This document shows, piece after piece, positions 61,675 through 64,000 of a stretch of 64,000 nt of DNA. Each line of letters starts with the position of its first letter. Within the stretch, counting starts at the first letter, position 1. The stretch lies in the NCBI GenBank assembly GCA_951812755.1, contig OX638329.1:4224522-4288521 (forward strand), written 5' to 3'. The notes beneath the pieces were generated by a model. It was not told the origin of the DNA. It did not search any database and saw only the letters and a program-made list of their open reading frames with translations. The stretch comes from an uncultured Latescibacterota bacterium (GTDB taxonomy: Bacteria > Latescibacterota > UBA2968). The translations under genes were made by a program, and so were the position numbers.

Positions 61675-61765
61675 TGCGATTCTGTTTTGATAGCCGTAAG
61701 GCTGAAAATTCGTTTCCAGTTTTTCAAGACACCTATGTGTCCAACCCTATCCTATGGAGGATATG

Positions 61766-62101
61766 ATGGCAGATGTAATCGATGTATCTGAGGCGATCCG
61801 GGAAGAAATTCTCGATGAAATCGCCGATCTCGAAGAATATGCAGCGCGCGGAGAACGCCCGCCGCAGTGTCGTGGTTATCGCATTCGCGTCAATCGCGAG
61901 CGGTTTGTAATGTATGAATCAAAACCGACGCGTGAAATGATTCTGGAAGCAGCGGGTCTATTCCCTGTCAAGGACTGGACATTGCGATTCGTAATACGGG
62001 GTTGCAAGCCCGAGTTGATCAAGCCGGGCGAACAGGTTGATCTTACACGCCCTGGGGTCGAAAAATTTAAGGCCCTACCGCGTGACCAGACGGAGGGTTG
62101 A
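61766..62101 (+). CDS. Ubiquitin-like protein (multiubiquitin family, single domain)
   Basis: 111 aa. ATG 61766 fits GGAGG at 61756-61760; ATGs at 61754 and 61763 are too near. Residues about 1-35 are a helical acidic leader ('SEAIREEILDEIADLEEYAARGERP'). The ubiquitin-like beta-grasp runs from about 38: 'YRIRVNRERFVMYESKPTREMILEAAG', 'WTLRFVIRGCKPELIKPGEQVDLTRPGVEKF'. The C-terminus is '...PRDQTEG', so a terminal Gly is already exposed for adenylation. Multiubiquitin proteins can carry several domains; this one has one. It is followed after 1 bp by the E2-like gene. Confidence 0.88.
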   Translation: MADVIDVSEAIREEILDEIADLEEYAARGERPPQCRGYRIRVNRERFVMYESKPTREMILEAAGLFPVKDWTLRFVIRGCKPELIKPGEQVDLTRPGVEKFKALPRDQTEG

Positions 62102-62102
62102 A

Positions 62103-62504
62103 ATGTTGCGGCATCATTTTGAACTTCTGGCAGAAGATCACCAATTTTTAGATGACTACGGTTGCCCATGGGAGACCATCTCTGATGGCTCCCAATGGGT
62201 GCTGCTGCATAATTTCAGCACCCAGGACTCCGGGTACAACCATCAACACGTCACCGTGGCAATCCGTCTGGAAACCGGCTATCCAAAGACGGCACTGGAC
62301 ATGGCGTATTTCTACCCGACGCTTGCACGCAAGGATGGAAAGCAGATTGGAGCTACCCAAGCAACGCAGCAGATCGATGGGAAGGCCTTTCAAAGGTGGT
62401 CTCGTCACCGCACGAGCACGAACCCCTGGATCATCGGTCAAGACAACCTCGGAACGCACATTCTCTTGGTTGAAGACTGGCTGCGTCGAGAATTTGAAAA
62501 GTGA
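62103..62504 (+). CDS. Prokaryotic E2-like protein (family E type)
   Basis: 133 aa from ATG 62103, with GGAGGG at 62092-62097; the longer frame from 62037 overlaps the Ubl gene. 'EDHQFLDDYGCPWETISDGSQWVLLHNF', 'HVTVAIRLETGYPKTALDMAYFYPTLARKDG' and 'QRWSRHRTSTNPWIIGQDNLGTHILLVEDWL' match the Prok-E2_E pattern (YP..aLDM, WSRH...W..G.D.L.T). The only Cys is residue 21, near the N-terminus and not in the expected E2 active-site position, so the transfer chemistry is unclear. It likely passes the Ubl from the E1 domain to a target. Confidence 0.82.
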   Translation: MLRHHFELLAEDHQFLDDYGCPWETISDGSQWVLLHNFSTQDSGYNHQHVTVAIRLETGYPKTALDMAYFYPTLARKDGKQIGATQATQQIDGKAFQRWSRHRTSTNPWIIGQDNLGTHILLVEDWLRREFEK

Positions 62505-62511
62505 GGCTGAT

Positions 62512-63978
62512 ATGGACGTGACACTTACTTTGACCCAAGACCAGCACAAAGAGCTTAAAACGCATCTCTTTCCAGGTGATGGATATGAGGCATCGGCGAT
62601 CATTCTTTGTGGGAGATGTGCCGGAGATCGGCGACATCGTCTGGTTGCGCGAGAAGTGCATCCAATCCCGTATAAACAATGCTCTGAGCGCACACCTTTA
62701 GGGGTGACTTGGCCGACTGATGTTATTGCCCCTCTACTTGATCGTGCTGAAGAACACGGGTGGACAGTGATAAAGAGTCATAGCCATCCTAACGGCAGAG
62801 CACGGTTCTCTGAAATCGATGATGAGGGTGATCGCAAACTAATACCCGCGGTTCGCGACTGGTTCGATGACGATTTCTTCCACGGTAGCGTCGTTATGCT
62901 TCCCAATGGAGAGATGTTTGGCCGCTGCCTTGATGGTAAGGGTGATTTTGTACCCCTGGCACATATCAACGTAGTTGGGGACGATCTCCTATTTTGGTAT
63001 GCCGATCCACACAGCGACAACATCCCGGATTTTGTGGCGTCGCACACTCAAGCATTTGGTGAAGGAACCTTTGAACGCATTCGCCGTCTGTCGATTGCAG
63101 TTGTTGGCTGTTCCGGGACCGGTAGTCCGGTGATTGAGCAACTTACTCGACTCGGTGTTGGGGAACTGGTGCTCGTTGATGGAGATATAATTGAAGATCG
63201 AAATATCAATCGCATCCTGAACGCGACAATGAATGACGTGCAAGCCGATCGGTACAAAGTCAGTGTTCTCACCGAGGCGATCAATCGCATCGACATCGGA
63301 ACCCGCGTTATTCCACTGGCTACGAATCTTTGGACACCGGAGGCAGTACGGGCCGTTGCACAGTGCGATCTCGTTTTTGGGTGTGTAGATACAATCGACG
63401 GGCGTTTTCTGCTCAATACGCTCGCTACCTACTACATACTTCCTTATATCGACCTTGGTGTCCGAATTCGGGCAGTCCCAGAGGGTGAGCACAAAGGGGA
63501 TATCCAGGCTATTTGCGGCAGTGTTCACTATCTGAAACCGAGTGGATCGAGCTTAATCAGCCGAGACATATTTACCCTTGAAGAAGTCGCGGCCGCAGGG
63601 TTAGCGCGAAACGACCCAGAAGCCCACGCACGACAGGTTAAAGATGGTTATATTGGCGGTGTAGCTGTGGCTCGGCCCGCTGTCATTAGTCTGAATATGT
63701 CTTTGGCTTCGCTTGGGGTGCATGAATTGCTCGCCAGATTACATCCATTCCGAGATAATCCTAACGGTGATTACGACCACATTCAGGTTGATCTTGCTGG
63801 TATGATGATGGATTTCGATTCGAAACCCGATCCTTGTTCAGTCTTCCGCAGTGATGTTGGTAAGGGAGATGTCCGCCCACTTCTCGGAATGTTGGAACTG
63901 TCGGAGAAAACACATGAGGATATCGATACTAAAACGGTTCAGGAACTGGCTACGCAACTTGTTACGTCCCCAGTTTAG
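62512..63978 (+). CDS. JAB (JAMM) protease fused to E1-like ThiF adenylyltransferase
   Basis: 488 aa. The N-terminal ~150 residues are a JAB metallopeptidase with Glu26, then 'IKSHSHPNGRARFSEIDD' holding His90, His92, Ser100 and Asp103, the JAMM motif. The C-terminal part is the E1/MoeB/ThiF domain: 'IAVVGCSGTGSPVIEQLTRLGVGELVLVDGDIIEDRNINR', with a nucleotide loop at 199-205, Asp223 and Arg230/Asn231, and 'DLVFGCVDTIDGRFLLN'. It would activate the Ubl by adenylation and could also remove it from targets. The two activities are in one chain, a fusion of opposite functions. GAGG precedes the ATG. The next gene starts 65 bp inside it. Confidence 0.92.
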   Translation: MDVTLTLTQDQHKELKTHLFPGDGYEASAIILCGRCAGDRRHRLVAREVHPIPYKQCSERTPLGVTWPTDVIAPLLDRAEEHGWTVIKSHSHPNGRARFSEIDDEGDRKLIPAVRDWFDDDFFHGSVVMLPNGEMFGRCLDGKGDFVPLAHINVVGDDLLFWYADPHSDNIPDFVASHTQAFGEGTFERIRRLSIAVVGCSGTGSPVIEQLTRLGVGELVLVDGDIIEDRNINRILNATMNDVQADRYKVSVLTEAINRIDIGTRVIPLATNLWTPEAVRAVAQCDLVFGCVDTIDGRFLLNTLATYYILPYIDLGVRIRAVPEGEHKGDIQAICGSVHYLKPSGSSLISRDIFTLEEVAAAGLARNDPEAHARQVKDGYIGGVAVARPAVISLNMSLASLGVHELLARLHPFRDNPNGDYDHIQVDLAGMMMDFDSKPDPCSVFRSDVGKGDVRPLLGMLELSEKTHEDIDTKTVQELATQLVTSPV

Positions 63979-64000
63979 AACCGTCTTTGTCGAAGAAGAC
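63914..64000 (+). CDS. Start of a DUF6527-like gene (cut by window edge)
   Basis: From ATG 63914 an open frame reads 'MRISILKRFRNWLRNLLRPQ' then 'FRTVFVEED' to the edge. The basic amphipathic start followed by 'R..FVED' resembles DUF6527 proteins, which are often found next to multiubiquitin genes. GGAG lies 7-8 bases upstream. The rest is outside the window. Confidence 0.5.
   Translation, partial: MRISILKRFRNWLRNLLRPQFRTVFVEED

Noticed and set aside
1-64000. tRNA, rRNA or complete prophage
   Set aside because: No rRNA-like or cloverleaf sequence was noticed on reading, and no phage structural genes are seen; a covariance-model scan was not possible.

Overview
The window is a bacterial chromosomal segment with no rRNA, tRNA or CRISPR array that I can recognise. 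Gene content suggests an uncultured, metabolically broad Gram-negative bacterium. There is a complete RND efflux system with an outer-membrane lipoprotein, six phytanoyl-CoA-dioxygenase-like (PhyH) genes, one TauD-like oxygenase, two sulfatases, two enolase-superfamily enzymes and many glycan-active genes. This profile is familiar from Poribacteria and Latescibacterota genomes, but that assignment is inference; no marker gene is present.

Layout. (1) 1-6870: 3' part of an aldo/keto reductase, then an RND efflux operon closed by a strong terminator. (2) 6990-9120: IS256 remnant, a HigB/HigA-like toxin-antitoxin pair followed by a DUF3467-like gene, and several intergenic hairpins. (3) 9127-31539 (+) and 31547-34075 (-): glycan and sugar-acid catabolism. 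It holds a glycoside-hydrolase-like/purple-acid-phosphatase fusion, two alpha/alpha-toroid-like proteins and a heparinase-like protein, beta-propeller glycosidases, sulfatase, PhyH/TauD oxygenases, esterase, SDR, NHL propeller, Gfo/Idh/MocA, sugar isomerase and GH5. (4) 34089-35813: a complete IS1380-type element whose inverted repeats can be seen, inserted just upstream of the GH5 gene. (5) 35993-44852 (-): a second catabolic operon (arylsulfotransferase, galactonate-dehydratase-like enzyme, four PhyH genes including a near-identical pair, sulfatase, clan-A glycosidase). (6) 44900-52850: a scrambled toxin-antitoxin and mobile-element zone. It contains a ~0.92 kb cassette present twice, four dispersed repeats, two solo MNT nucleotidyltransferases with truncated HEPN partners plus one intact MNT/HEPN pair, an AAA-ATPase-like/PD-(D/E)XK gene and the scar of a second copy, and an IS256 remnant. 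(7) 53104-64000: a defence-like island.

The defence-like island is the main point of interest. On the minus strand are a TIR-like (CAP12-type) protein, a DUF6884-like protein, a broken rmuC, a 1277-aa protein I do not recognise, an ImmA/IrrE metallopeptidase, a helical protein and a sigma-70-family factor. The last four form an apparent operon read from the sigma factor. Divergently, on the plus strand, lies a ubiquitin-like conjugation operon: a YjzC-like small protein, a multiubiquitin-type Ubl, an E2-like protein, a JAB(JAMM)-E1(ThiF) fusion and the start of a DUF6527-like gene. The shared intergenic region carries three tandem ~104-110 bp repeats, each with a hairpin and a copy of the sigma-factor ribosome-binding-site/start region. 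I propose that sigma factor, protease, the giant effector-like protein and the ubiquitin-like cascade act as one regulated system. This is inference from arrangement; the families themselves are established.
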